The notes below the pieces were generated by a model. The model did not search any database. It saw only the letters and a list, made by a program, of their open reading frames with translations, and was not told the origin of the DNA. The position numbers and the translations under genes were made by a program. This document shows, piece by piece, positions 7,751-17,596 of a DNA stretch of 64,000 nucleotides; the first letter of the stretch is position 1, and each line of letters opens with the position of its first letter. The DNA lies in contig JBBPYK010000091.1 in NCBI GenBank assembly GCA_038199985.1, positions 1 through 64,000 on the forward strand, written 5' to 3'. The stretch is from Arthrobacter_J sp038199985. Lineage in GTDB: Bacteria; Actinomycetota; Actinomycetes; Actinomycetales; Micrococcaceae.

Positions 7751-8322
7751 TTCTCAAACTTATACTCGTTGACGACGACGCCCGATTGGAATGCAGTACT
7801 GGACGTCAGCTCCGCGGACCGGGCCAGGTAGTCCCGTCCGGCGAAGAGCGGAATACCAGCGCCGAGAAACACCGGATTCACCTTGAGGATGACGCGATCG
7901 ATCTCGCCTCGCAGGGCGCCCGCGAGCTGACCGCCTCCGCAAAGCCATATGTCCGCACCCGAGTCCTCAGCTTTCAGGTCTTTGACGACAGCCACCGGAT
8001 CCTCCGCGGTGAGCACGATGTCACCTGCACCTTCGGTTTGGCTTCGCGAAAAGACGTACTGGCGCAAGTGCGGATAAGGATCGCGTACACCGTACGGGAA
8101 TCCAGCGGCGTAGGTATTCCACCCAATGAGCACCGTATCGAAACGGGAGTTATCCGGACGCAGAGCCAATGCACTCAGGACGTGGGACGGCAAAGTGTCG
8201 GTGTAGTCGCGCAGAATCATATCGACGTGATCACCCTCTATCGGAAAATCACCGAAATCACCGTCTGGTGCTGCAATGAATCCATCCAGACTCACTGCTA
8301 CGAAGTACACGAGTTCACGCAT
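7747..8322 (-). CDS. RibD C-terminal / dihydrofolate-reductase-like protein
   Basis: A 191-residue NADPH-dependent reductase of the RibD_C superfamily. The signatures are SLDGFIAAPDG (about 11-21), LIGWNTY (about 65-71) and the dinucleotide-binding IWLCGGGQLAG. It lacks the deaminase domain of riboflavin enzyme RibD, so a housekeeping riboflavin role is unlikely. Proteins of this type are common as stand-alone actinobacterial reductases of unknown substrate. It heads a unit with the overlapping GNAT gene downstream. Confidence 0.85.
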   Translation of the reverse strand: MRELVYFVAVSLDGFIAAPDGDFGDFPIEGDHVDMILRDYTDTLPSHVLSALALRPDNSRFDTVLIGWNTYAAGFPYGVRDPYPHLRQYVFSRSQTEGAGDIVLTAEDPVAVVKDLKAEDSGADIWLCGGGQLAGALRGEIDRVILKVNPVFLGAGIPLFAGRDYLARSAELTSSTAFQSGVVVNEYKFEK

Positions 8323-8486
8323 GATGACTCCTCACATCAACGACGGCTGTAATCATTTGCCACGGTACAACGCCAAACACCTTTCGCAATCGGCGCTCCG
8401 TGCAAAACATCCCCTGAAACGCACCAGTAGACCCCGTCGTCGCCTAATCTTTAACGGAGATACCCACCAGACAGGAGAAACACGCA

Positions 8487-8747
8487 ATGATTGGATTTAT
8501 CGTCGCCGGACTCATCATCGGTGCGCTTGCACGGCTACTCAAACCCGGAAAACAGAACCTGGGCATACTCGCAACTCTGCTGCTTGGACTGGTGGGCTCG
8601 GTCGCGGGCGGCCTCATCGCCAACCTCCTAGGCACTGGAGATATCTTCGAGCTCAACGTTCTTGGTTTCATCGTGGCCGTAGTCGTTTCGATCGCGCTCG
8701 TGGGTGTTGCCGAGGGCATGTCCGGCAAACGCAAGGTGAACCGCTGA
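8487..8747 (+). CDS. GlsB/YeaQ/YmgE-family membrane protein
   Basis: An 86-residue, very hydrophobic protein with three helices and the family signature GLIIGALARLLKPGKQNLG at the start, followed by a Gly-rich second helix (LLGLVGSVAGG). The family is also called transglycosylase-associated, but no enzyme activity is established; members are often stress-induced. The ribosome site is AGGAGAAA before ATG. It stands alone. Confidence 0.88.
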   Translation: MIGFIVAGLIIGALARLLKPGKQNLGILATLLLGLVGSVAGGLIANLLGTGDIFELNVLGFIVAVVVSIALVGVAEGMSGKRKVNR

Positions 8748-8766
8748 GTTCCATCCACTTGTTTCG

Positions 8767-9426
8767 CTAGCGAACCGGCTGACCGAAGACGTGCCGCCGC
8801 ACCCATCCGTGCATGGCAATGGCGGCGGCCGCTGAAGCGTTGATGGAACGGGTGGACCCGAACTGGGCAATGGACAAAGTGGCGTCGGCAGCGGCATGCA
8901 CTTCCGGCGTTAGCCCCGGCCCTTCCTGCCCGAAGACGAGCACGCAGTTCTCCGGCAGGTCATACGTTTCCAACGGCACGGAGTCGGGGAAGTTGTCGAT
9001 GCCGACAATGCGCAGACCCTCGCCCTGTGCCCACTCCACAAATTCCTCCACGGTGGGATGGTGCCGCACGTGCTGGTAGCGGTCGGTGACCATCGCGCCC
9101 CTTCGGTTCCACCGCCGTCGCCCAATAATGTGAACCTCCCGGGCCATGAACGCGTTGGCAGTCCTGACCACAGAACCAATGTTGAGATCATGCTGCCAGT
9201 TTTCAATGGCCACATGGAAAGAGTGCCGCTTCGTGTCCAGGTCAGCCACGATGGCGTCATGTTCCCAGTAGCGGTACTCATCGACGACATTGCGAGTATC
9301 GCCGTTCGCCAGTAACTCCTGATCCCAGTGATCGCCTTCGGGGAGCGGACCCTCCCAAGGGCCGACGCCGATCTGGTGGGTTACGGAATCTGGATCAGCT
9401 GGGGTGGGAGTCTCGTTGTGCACCAT
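8767..9426 (-). CDS. TrmH-family (SpoU) RNA methyltransferase
   Basis: A 219-residue SPOUT methyltransferase that adds a 2'-O-methyl group to tRNA or rRNA using S-adenosylmethionine. Motif 1 reads NIGSVVRTANAF. Motif 2 is VLVFGQEGPGLT and motif 3 is IAQFGSTRSINASAAAAIAMH, which together form the trefoil knot. I chose the ATG giving MVHNETPTPA; the open frame runs 63 codons further up but that part is not family-like. It is divergent from the HAD gene with a 72-bp shared control region. Confidence 0.88.
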   Translation of the reverse strand: MVHNETPTPADPDSVTHQIGVGPWEGPLPEGDHWDQELLANGDTRNVVDEYRYWEHDAIVADLDTKRHSFHVAIENWQHDLNIGSVVRTANAFMAREVHIIGRRRWNRRGAMVTDRYQHVRHHPTVEEFVEWAQGEGLRIVGIDNFPDSVPLETYDLPENCVLVFGQEGPGLTPEVHAAADATLSIAQFGSTRSINASAAAAIAMHGWVRRHVFGQPVR

Positions 9427-9498
9427 CCAAGGGTAGTCCTCGCCGTCCGGCGTTGCAGATGCGAGACTGTGAAGTGAAGCTGAGCGAAAGAGGATCGC

Positions 9499-10305
9499 AT
9501 GCCTAGGGAAGACATCCGCACTCCGGCCGACATTGAGTGCTGGTTGACAGATATGGACGGCGTTCTGGTTCACGAGAATCACGCCATTCCAGGTGCCGCC
9601 GAGCTGATCCAGCATTGGGTGGACACCTCGAAGAGGTTCCTTGTCCTGACTAACAACTCAATTTATACGCCGCGGGATTTGGTGGCACGGCTGAAAATGT
9701 CGGGGCTCAACATACCGGAACAGAACATTTGGACTTCTGCGCTGGCCACCGCACAGTTCCTCAAGGCGCAGTTCAATTTCGAGGATCGGGTGGGGCGTGC
9801 GTTCGTGATTGGCGAAGCCGGATTGACGACGGCGCTGCATGAGACGGGCTTTATCCTCACCGACCAAGAGCCGGACTACGTCGTGCTGGGAGAAACACGG
9901 ACGTACTCCTTCGAAGCCATCACCAAAGCGATCCGGCTCATAGCTGCTGGAGCCAGATTCATCGCTACGAACCCTGATGCCACCGGTCCGTCAAAGGAAG
10001 GAATCCTGCCCGCCACCGGAGCCATCGCAGCCCTCATTACCAAAGCCACCCAGCGAGATCCGTACATTGTAGGCAAACCCAACCCGATGATGTTTCGGTC
10101 TGCCATGAATCAAATCGACGCCCATTCTGAAACGACGGCGATGATCGGTGACCGGATGGACACGGACATCGTTGCCGGCATGGAGGCCGGGCTGCATACT
10201 GTGCTCGTCTATTCCGGGATCACACAACCAGAGGATGTGAAGTCCTTTCCCTTCCGCGCGGATCAGACCATGGACTCGGTCCAGGACCTACTCAAAGAGC
10301 TCTAA
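9499..10305 (+). CDS. HAD-IIA family phosphatase (NagD-like)
   Basis: A 268-residue HAD-superfamily hydrolase. Motif I is LTDMDGVLVHE with the nucleophile Asp at about residue 14, motif II is VLTNNS, the motif III Lys lies in GKPNPMMF, and motif IV is GDRMDTDI. The C2 cap between motifs II and III is typical of NagD-type phosphatases acting on nucleoside or sugar phosphates. The ribosome site is AGAGGATCGC before ATG. Its last bases overlap the stop of the convergent small gene. Confidence 0.9.
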   Translation: MPREDIRTPADIECWLTDMDGVLVHENHAIPGAAELIQHWVDTSKRFLVLTNNSIYTPRDLVARLKMSGLNIPEQNIWTSALATAQFLKAQFNFEDRVGRAFVIGEAGLTTALHETGFILTDQEPDYVVLGETRTYSFEAITKAIRLIAAGARFIATNPDATGPSKEGILPATGAIAALITKATQRDPYIVGKPNPMMFRSAMNQIDAHSETTAMIGDRMDTDIVAGMEAGLHTVLVYSGITQPEDVKSFPFRADQTMDSVQDLLKEL

Positions 10306-10496
10306 CCTCCGGACAACTGACGACCCCAGATCGCGTAGACAAAGACCGCCATTACAGCGACCGTTAACCCCCATCCAATCAACGTTGATGCGCGTCGAGG
10401 ATTCCCTTGTCGCATACCATCCGGGTGCTCGGATCGATGATCATTCTTGCCGAGAATCGGCGTCGTAAATTTCTTGCCGTCTGGGATGCGTCCCAT
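10302..10496 (-). CDS. Small single-helix membrane protein
   Basis: A 64-residue protein with a hydrophilic N-terminal half and one helix near the end (IGWGLTVAVMAVFVYAIWG). The ATG at 10496 has a strong GGAGGG ribosome site. The gene starts 14 bp after the molybdopterin oxidoreductase stop and is very likely co-transcribed with it, suggesting a small accessory subunit. Its stop overlaps that of the convergent HAD gene by four bases. Family unknown. Confidence 0.68.
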   Translation of the reverse strand: MGRIPDGKKFTTPILGKNDHRSEHPDGMRQGNPRRASTLIGWGLTVAVMAVFVYAIWGRQLSGG

Positions 10497-10510
10497 CGTG
10501 ATGCCCTCCA

Positions 10511-12310
10511 CTAGATGGATTGCCGGTAACCAAAGAACTCGTGGTCGTTATTGTAGCCGCCCTCGCCTCCACCGATTTCGGAGAAGTCTTCAACGAACTC
10601 GATGCCCTTGATCCATTTGACGAGTTTGAAGCCGAGCTGCACCTCATTGCGCAGGCGGAGCGGAGCGCCATGACCGTAAGGCAGTGCCTCACCGTTCATG
10701 TCATAGGCGAGCATCGTCAGGTGATAACTCATCTGTTCGATGGGCTGCGCGTCGTAGTAGATGCCGCCGTCGGGCCCTTCTGCAAACGAGTAGAAAATGA
10801 CCCATTTCGCTTCAGGCTTCGGTTTCACTGTGTCGACGATTGTCTGCATTGAGATGCCGCCCCATTTGGCGATTCCGGACCATCCCTGGATGCAGAAGTG
10901 CTGGGTAATCTGCTCGTGATGGGCCATGCCGCGTAGTTGCTTCAAGTCCAGTTCCACCGGATTCTCAACCAGGCCCGAGACTTCCAACCGATAGTCGGCA
11001 AAGTTATCCTCGAAAAGATCCTTGTACTCCTGCGTTTGAGGGTAGGCGCCGTTGTGCCACATATACGGCGATATGTCTTTCTCGGTGTATTGGCCGGGTT
11101 TGGAATCAAGGTGCTCGAATAGTCTTTGCACGGGCCCAATAAGGGCATAACCGATCCGCTGGACCAAGCGCGGATGGCGATAGGTGAACGGGGTGAGAGC
11201 TATCCAGAGAGCAATCATGACGACCAGCGAGATAGCGAAGATCCAGAATCCATTCCAGCTCTCCTCATCATTACTGTTGCCATACATCATATTGAAGTTG
11301 TGCAGAGCGTCCGTCGCAACGACCATCGTCACGTGCATGACGATGAAGAGCAGGAACCAGAGCAGCACCAGAAAGTGCAGTGACCGGGCCACTTGGATGC
11401 TGAATACGCGACTGATCCACCTAAATTTTGTGGATAGGGCAGGCGACATTCCCAAGCCAGTGATGAAGGCCAGAGGTGCGGCGACGAACACTGTGATGAA
11501 GTAGGCGATCACCTGCAGACTGTTGTAGGCGACCCAACTATCATCGGTGGGCCAGTCCAGGGACAGGTACTGAATGACTACCGAAACGGCATTGGGGATG
11601 ACGTCCCAGCTGGTGGGAACCAGGCGCAGCCAGTGCCCGGTGGCAAACACCAGAATATAGAACACCACACCATTGAGTAGCCACAGCGAATTGATCCCAA
11701 GGTGCCACCACCTGGCCAGTCCAATGGAGTGTCGTCGCCCCGGCAGTCCGACGCCGTCGGGAAGCGTAATGGAATCCTGTTTAGCCGTCCACAACGGATC
11801 AGCGGGTACTGGCTTTTGAACGCGGAACCAGTCCTTGCCCGGAGTGGAATGCCGGGTCCAGTAGAACCGTGGATGGTCCGCGATGATCGTCAAACCGGAG
11901 CGGATGATGGGAATCATCAAGAGCATATTGAAGAAGTGCTGCCAACCGACCCACGCCGGGAACCCGGCGTTGTCCTCCGCGCCACCGGGAACGACGGTCC
12001 CCGGATACTCCTGCATGAACTGTGAAATCGCCGGCACATCACGCAGCCCCTTGGCCACGGCGATGCCAATAATAAGCAGGACGAAGCCGATGGGCAGTAG
12101 CCAGAGGAGATTGAACCATTTGTCACGGCCAACTCGCAGGCGGGGCGCAACGCCGTACTGTGCGGGCACGGATCCCGCCCAGGTTCCGTCGACGACGTCG
12201 TGCTTGCGCTGGTCCAGCTCGTGGCGGAAGCCTGCCAACGCTGCCGGTGTGAGTTTGGTATCCCCAGGCTCAGGTAATTCATCAGCGGTTGGTCTGGCGT
12301 CAGCGTCCAT
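10511..12310 (-). CDS. Molybdopterin-dependent oxidoreductase fused to a cytochrome b-like membrane domain
   Basis: A 599-residue fusion. Residues about 65-400 contain six or so hydrophobic helices with several His (for example WQHFFNMLL, RWWHLGINS, LHFLVLLWFLLFIVMHVTMV), resembling a cytochrome b561-like diheme anchor. Residues about 440-580 form a sulfite-oxidase-type molybdopterin domain with CIQGWSGIAKWGG, where Cys473 should be the molybdenum ligand. There is no signal peptide, so the side of the membrane is not obvious. Electrons probably pass between the quinone pool and an unknown substrate, by analogy with MsrPQ (YedYZ). It sits 154 bp downstream of a fumarate-reductase-type flavoprotein on the same strand. 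Confidence 0.87.
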   Translation of the reverse strand: MDADARPTADELPEPGDTKLTPAALAGFRHELDQRKHDVVDGTWAGSVPAQYGVAPRLRVGRDKWFNLLWLLPIGFVLLIIGIAVAKGLRDVPAISQFMQEYPGTVVPGGAEDNAGFPAWVGWQHFFNMLLMIPIIRSGLTIIADHPRFYWTRHSTPGKDWFRVQKPVPADPLWTAKQDSITLPDGVGLPGRRHSIGLARWWHLGINSLWLLNGVVFYILVFATGHWLRLVPTSWDVIPNAVSVVIQYLSLDWPTDDSWVAYNSLQVIAYFITVFVAAPLAFITGLGMSPALSTKFRWISRVFSIQVARSLHFLVLLWFLLFIVMHVTMVVATDALHNFNMMYGNSNDEESWNGFWIFAISLVVMIALWIALTPFTYRHPRLVQRIGYALIGPVQRLFEHLDSKPGQYTEKDISPYMWHNGAYPQTQEYKDLFEDNFADYRLEVSGLVENPVELDLKQLRGMAHHEQITQHFCIQGWSGIAKWGGISMQTIVDTVKPKPEAKWVIFYSFAEGPDGGIYYDAQPIEQMSYHLTMLAYDMNGEALPYGHGAPLRLRNEVQLGFKLVKWIKGIEFVEDFSEIGGGEGGYNNDHEFFGYRQSI

Positions 12311-12464
12311 TGTGATCCTTCGCGCGTTGTGTGGCCCGGTGGACCAGTTGCGCCCACCGGAGTGCCCGAAGTAGCAGCTTCGGCGAGAATCGGTTCAGCT
12401 TCGTTAATTGATACGGCCGATGGGGCCAATGTACGTGGAGAACCAACTGGCGTCCATCATCGCG

Positions 12465-14201
12465 CTACTCCAAAAGCTTGCCAATCACCGAATCGTCGTC
12501 GTGCATCAAGGCCGTGATCTTCGGATCTGCGGTTGGAATCTGTTCTTGCTCCACCCCCAAATCAGGGCTCCAGAGCAAATTCACCTGCAATGCAGGGTCC
12601 GTCTCTGGGAAGTCGGAGCGGTTGTGACAACCGCGCGTTTCTCTTCGTTCGCGAGCCGACTCCAGCGTTGCGCGAGCAGCGAGCAGGGAGCCCTTTAAGT
12701 CAAAAGCATGCGCGAGGTCATCAAATCCAGCGATATCAGGGTGTGCAGCCAACTCGGGCATCCTGGACTCCACTGCTGCGAGTTGTTCCAGACCAGCAGT
12801 CAGTCCGTCCTCACTCCGGACCACGCCAGCGTGCTCGGTCATGATGTTGCGAACTGCACGTTGGAGCTGGCGTGCGTTCTCCGTTCCACTGCCAGAAAGT
12901 AGGTCATCAACTTCAGTACGGGCTGCGGCTACGGCATCGGCGTCACGACGGGGCGCATCGGCTCCCTTCACGAAACCGGCTGCCGCTTGACCCGTGATTC
13001 TGCCGTATACCATAAGCTCAATGAGTGAGTTGCCGCCCAGCCTGTTCGCTCCATGCAAACCACTGGCTGCCTCGCCAATGGCATAGAGGCCTTCAACTCC
13101 CGTGCGGTGTTCCTCTGGCTCAACCCAAACCCCGCCCATCGAATAATGTGCCGTCGGTGCGATCTCCATGGGATCAGCGGTGATATCCAACATCTGCAGG
13201 TCCATCATGGTGCGGTAAACACGCGGTAACTTGGCCAGAATGGTTTCTCGTGGCAAGTGAGAGACGTCCAAGTAGACCCCACCCTTGGCGGTCCCCCGCC
13301 CTTCAGCAACCTCGGTGAAGTTGGCCAGCGCAACCCGATCACGCGTGGATAGTTCCATCCGTTCGGCATCGTACCGACTCATGAAACGTTCCCCCTGCGC
13401 GTTGCGGAGCACACCACCCTCGCCACGTGCTGCTTCGGAGATCAACGTCCCCGCCGCATCCTCTGGTTCAAGAATGCCCGAGGGATGGAACTGCACCAGT
13501 TCGGCGTCGCGAAGTTTCGCTCCAGCGAGCGCCGCCAGTCGAAAACTATCACCGGTGTTCTCGTCGCGCCGAGAGGACGTGCGTCGCCAGATCCTCGTGT
13601 GTCCCCCGGCTGCGAGGATGACAGCATCGGCATGGATAATCACACGCTCACCACTGGTGATGTCAAAGCCATAGGCACCGAAGACTCTGTCGCCGGAAGT
13701 CAATAGCCGGGTGATGTAGATGGTATCGATGACGTTCAGGTGCAGCTCCCGAGCACGCTTCAACAACGCTCGCTGAATCTCAAGGCCCGTGTAGTCCCCC
13801 GCGAAAGCTGTTCGCCGATACTTGTGCGCCCCGAAGAATCGCTGGCTGATCCGGCCATCAGCTTCCCGGGCAAAGGGCATACCCCAACGCTCAAGGTCTT
13901 CAATGCCTTGGGCAGCACCTCTAGCGACCGTTTCCACAACTCGCGGATCAGCGAGCATGTAAGACTCTTTAAGCGTGTCCGCCGCGTGCTGCTGCCAGGA
14001 ATCTTGAGGGTCCATGGTGCCAAGGGCCGCATTGATGCCACCAGCTGCCAGTGTTGTGTGCGCATCGTGCTGACGGCGTTTACCCACGGCGAGTACATCC
14101 ATCCCCGCTTCTTTGAGTTCGATGGACGCTCGCAGCCCGGCACCGCCAGTGCCGATCACGAGAACATTAGTGGACAGGTATCGTTCCTCAGTTCGCGTCA
14201 T
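12465..14201 (-). CDS. Fumarate reductase / succinate dehydrogenase-type flavoprotein
   Basis: A 578-residue FAD enzyme. It has the Rossmann motif VIGTGGAGLRAS, then DAHTTLAAGG in which His48 matches the residue that covalently holds FAD in SdhA/FrdA. L-aspartate oxidase lacks this His, so NadB is less likely. Substrate-site motifs are LVQFHPSGI, EAARGEGGVLRNAQGERFM, PTAHYSMGGV and HGANRLGGNSL. No iron-sulfur or membrane-anchor subunit gene is adjacent, unlike standard sdh/frd operons. The next gene downstream is the molybdopterin/cytochrome b fusion, a possible electron partner by inference only. I start at MTRTEER, three codons inside the longest frame. Confidence 0.85.
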   Translation of the reverse strand: MTRTEERYLSTNVLVIGTGGAGLRASIELKEAGMDVLAVGKRRQHDAHTTLAAGGINAALGTMDPQDSWQQHAADTLKESYMLADPRVVETVARGAAQGIEDLERWGMPFAREADGRISQRFFGAHKYRRTAFAGDYTGLEIQRALLKRARELHLNVIDTIYITRLLTSGDRVFGAYGFDITSGERVIIHADAVILAAGGHTRIWRRTSSRRDENTGDSFRLAALAGAKLRDAELVQFHPSGILEPEDAAGTLISEAARGEGGVLRNAQGERFMSRYDAERMELSTRDRVALANFTEVAEGRGTAKGGVYLDVSHLPRETILAKLPRVYRTMMDLQMLDITADPMEIAPTAHYSMGGVWVEPEEHRTGVEGLYAIGEAASGLHGANRLGGNSLIELMVYGRITGQAAAGFVKGADAPRRDADAVAAARTEVDDLLSGSGTENARQLQRAVRNIMTEHAGVVRSEDGLTAGLEQLAAVESRMPELAAHPDIAGFDDLAHAFDLKGSLLAARATLESARERRETRGCHNRSDFPETDPALQVNLLWSPDLGVEQEQIPTADPKITALMHDDDSVIGKLLE

Positions 14202-14279
14202 GCAACTCACGCTACGCCTGGGGCAACCTGCCGGGTAGCTGCTGCGTCACCCTAGGCAGTGACCTCAATTACAGCCCGC

Positions 14280-15239
14280 CTAATACATCCGCTTAAGACC
14301 ACCGGTGGCAGGCATGGGCAGCAGCTTGAAAATGATGTCCTTGAGGACAGCCTCGTAAATGCCTGGGTTCCATTGCGGGCTCGCATGCGCGGGCACGGCG
14401 CCAACCGTCACGCGATCATTGGAGACCATATTCCGCGGAAACGTTTCCGCCCATGCGGTTCGCGCAGACTGATAGTTCACTGTGCCGTCGTCGGGATTGC
14501 CGAACCACACCAGTTTTGTGTCTCCGAGCCGGTTCCGAAACCGTATGGCGTCGTATTCGTAGATATACGCGGATTCACTTTGGATGAGGACGCTCGATGG
14601 CGCCAGCGGTGAGAGCTGCGCCAACGTCTGGTTGAGGATCTGTCGCCAAGACCGTTCGTCCTTGTGAACCACGCGTTCGCTTAGTTCATATCCACCCCTG
14701 AAAACGGACGGGATGCGGTAACCGTGTTCATACAGGTAGACCACCCCATCGAACCAGGCCTGGTCCAGGACGTCGTACTTGCTCTGCGGGCTCGAGTCCA
14801 TCAGGATCACCTTCACCGACACTCCGATTTCATGCAGCATCGCAGCAACCTGAACAGCCACCATGCCCCCGAAACTATGTCCGTAGAAATACACGGTTTC
14901 AAGCTGGGTGATGCGAATGTGCCGACGCACTTCAGCGAAGACCTCATTGATGTCCAGCCCACGATTGGAGTAGCCGACGGCGGCCATCTGGCCTCGTAAC
15001 TTCATGGCCGGACGCAGCGAGTTCAAGATCCAGCGGGCTTCTTCCCAACTGGTCTTGTAACCGGGGAAGAGGATCCAGCTGGTGGTGGGGAAATGTGTTT
15101 CAGCGTAGTCGTCCGGCAACGCCAACAAGGCTGTTTTCTGGCGGTACTCTTGGATCTGCTGGGTAACGTATAGATCCGTCGCAAGACCCAGCCCCAGGCC
15201 AGAGCCGACCAAGAATCGACGTCGTGACACCCGGTGCAT
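14280..15239 (-). CDS. Exported alpha/beta hydrolase-like protein
   Basis: A 319-residue protein whose N-terminus, SRRRFLVGSGLGLGLATDLY, fits a twin-arginine signal. The body has the nucleophile elbow GHSFGG within VYFYGHSFGGMVAVQVA. The Asp in ILMDSSPQS and a late His are candidates for the rest of the triad. The fold fits a lipase/thioesterase-like hydrolase, probably anchored or secreted. It is convergent with nothing and separated by about 80 bp on each side. Substrate unknown. Confidence 0.78.
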   Translation of the reverse strand: MHRVSRRRFLVGSGLGLGLATDLYVTQQIQEYRQKTALLALPDDYAETHFPTTSWILFPGYKTSWEEARWILNSLRPAMKLRGQMAAVGYSNRGLDINEVFAEVRRHIRITQLETVYFYGHSFGGMVAVQVAAMLHEIGVSVKVILMDSSPQSKYDVLDQAWFDGVVYLYEHGYRIPSVFRGGYELSERVVHKDERSWRQILNQTLAQLSPLAPSSVLIQSESAYIYEYDAIRFRNRLGDTKLVWFGNPDDGTVNYQSARTAWAETFPRNMVSNDRVTVGAVPAHASPQWNPGIYEAVLKDIIFKLLPMPATGGLKRMY

Positions 15240-15319
15240 TCGGATGGCAGCGTGAAGCAGCCCGGCTTCGTCTATGGCGTCGCCGCCGGGCTGCTCCTGT
15301 CTTGGCTCATTCGAGTTTG

Positions 15320-15883
15320 TCAGTCCAGCCCCAACTCATCTTTGCCGAACGCGAACAGGTACGGCACGCCGGATTCCCGCTCGACATGTTCTTTGGCTCC
15401 GGTGTCGCGATCCACAATGACCGCTACGGCGACCACGTTTCCGCCTGCTGCACGCACACCTTCGACAGCGGCGAGCGCGGAGGCTCCCGTTGTGGACGTG
15501 TCTTCAAGGACGACGACGTTGCGGCCGCGGACATCCGGGCCTTCGACCTGACGGCCCATTCCGTAAGATTTTTGGGCTTTACGGACCACGAATGCATCGA
15601 TGTTCCGTTCAGCTGGGGCCGAGTGGATGATTGCTGTTGCCACCGGGTCTGCGCCCATGGTGAGTCCTCCAACGCTCTGGAACTCGACGCCGGCGTCGTC
15701 AATGAGGTTAATCATGACCTGCCCCACCAAACGAGATGCTTCATGATGCAGGGTAGCCCGGCGCAGGTCTACGTAATACTCCGCCTGCTTACCGCTGGAG
15801 AGCGTGACCGTGCCGTGGACGACGGCTAGTTCTTTAATGAGTTCGAGGAGTCGGGCCCGGGCATCAGTGTGCGAAAGTGTCAT
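15320..15883 (-). CDS. pyrE: Orotate phosphoribosyltransferase
   Basis: A 187-residue enzyme of pyrimidine synthesis, joining orotate to PRPP to form OMP. The PRPP-binding motif VVVLEDTSTTGASALAAV is present, and the loop around KAQKSYGMGRQVEG carries the catalytic Lys. The early LSSGKQAEYYVDLRRATL is typical of PyrE. Length is normal. It is divergent from nadE with only 37 bp between start codons. Confidence 0.93.
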   Translation of the reverse strand: MTLSHTDARARLLELIKELAVVHGTVTLSSGKQAEYYVDLRRATLHHEASRLVGQVMINLIDDAGVEFQSVGGLTMGADPVATAIIHSAPAERNIDAFVVRKAQKSYGMGRQVEGPDVRGRNVVVLEDTSTTGASALAAVEGVRAAGGNVVAVAVIVDRDTGAKEHVERESGVPYLFAFGKDELGLD

Positions 15884-15920
15884 GGTTCCCAGTCTATAGA
15901 AGCGCGGCTACGCTGGTGCC

Positions 15921-16742
15921 ATGCGTGAACTGCAGGCACAGATCATTGAAGAAATGGGTGTTCGCCCGGATATCGATCCGGCTGACGAAGCACGTCGACG
16001 GGTGAAATTCCTGAAAGACTATCTGCTGGCTACGGGCACATCTGGCTACGTTCTCGGCATCAGCGGTGGCCTGGATTCGACTCTCGCGGGCAAGTTGGCG
16101 CAGTTGGCCGTCGATGAGTTGCGGGCAGAGGGTACAGCGGCGGACTTCGTGGCTCTGCGTCTGCCCTACGGCGTCCAGTCGGATGAGGAGGACGCACAGG
16201 CCGCCCTCGACTTCATTGCCCCGAGTATCTCCTGGACGTTCAACGTACAGCCGGGGGTGGACGGGATAGCTGAAGAGTTCACGGCGGCCACGGGTGGGGC
16301 CATCGGCGATTTCAACAAGGGCAACGTCAAGGCGCGCGCCCGGATGATCGCTCAGTATGCCGTCGCTGGGCAACGCAACCTGCTGGTGATCGGAACCGAT
16401 CACGGCGCGGAGTCGGTGACTGGATTCTTCACCAAATTTGGCGACGGCGGCGCGGACCTCCTGCCCCTGTTCGGCCTCGACAAAGGCCAGATCCGCCGCG
16501 TTCTGAAGCAGCTGGGCGCTGAGTCGCGTCTCTACGACAAGGTGCCCACGGCGGACCTGCTGGATGGTAAACCTGGGCGCACAGACGAGGATGAGCTGGG
16601 CATCACCTATGCCAACATCGACGCCTATCTGGAAGGCAGGGCCGTTGACGACGACGTCGCCGCCATGATCGAGAAGCGGTGGCGGAACTCTCGGCACAAG
16701 CGCACAGTGCCTGTGACCATCCGCGATACCTGGTGGCGCTAA
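15921..16742 (+). CDS. nadE: NH3-dependent NAD+ synthetase
   Basis: A 273-residue enzyme that amidates deamido-NAD to NAD using ATP and ammonia. The ATP-pyrophosphatase P-loop reads SGGLDST within VLGISGGLDSTLAGKLAQ, and the second signature is GTDHGAESVTGFFTKFGDGG. There is no glutaminase domain, so this is the short ammonia-dependent form. It begins 37 bp from divergent pyrE and is followed by xthA. Confidence 0.94.
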   Translation: MRELQAQIIEEMGVRPDIDPADEARRRVKFLKDYLLATGTSGYVLGISGGLDSTLAGKLAQLAVDELRAEGTAADFVALRLPYGVQSDEEDAQAALDFIAPSISWTFNVQPGVDGIAEEFTAATGGAIGDFNKGNVKARARMIAQYAVAGQRNLLVIGTDHGAESVTGFFTKFGDGGADLLPLFGLDKGQIRRVLKQLGAESRLYDKVPTADLLDGKPGRTDEDELGITYANIDAYLEGRAVDDDVAAMIEKRWRNSRHKRTVPVTIRDTWWR

Positions 16743-16791
16743 TCCCCGCTCGACCCCGTCGATGGTTGTCGGTGTTGGTAACGTTGCGAGT

Positions 16792-17595
<804 letters not shown>

Positions 17596-17596
17596 C

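Noticed and set aside
11126..11504. Plus-strand open frames inside the molybdopterin oxidoreductase gene
   Set aside because: Antisense shadows; the minus-strand gene has catalytic motifs and normal length.
12465..14201. L-aspartate oxidase (nadB) as the identity of the flavoprotein
   Set aside because: The FAD-linking His is present as in SdhA/FrdA, where NadB has a different residue, and no nadA/nadC neighbours exist.
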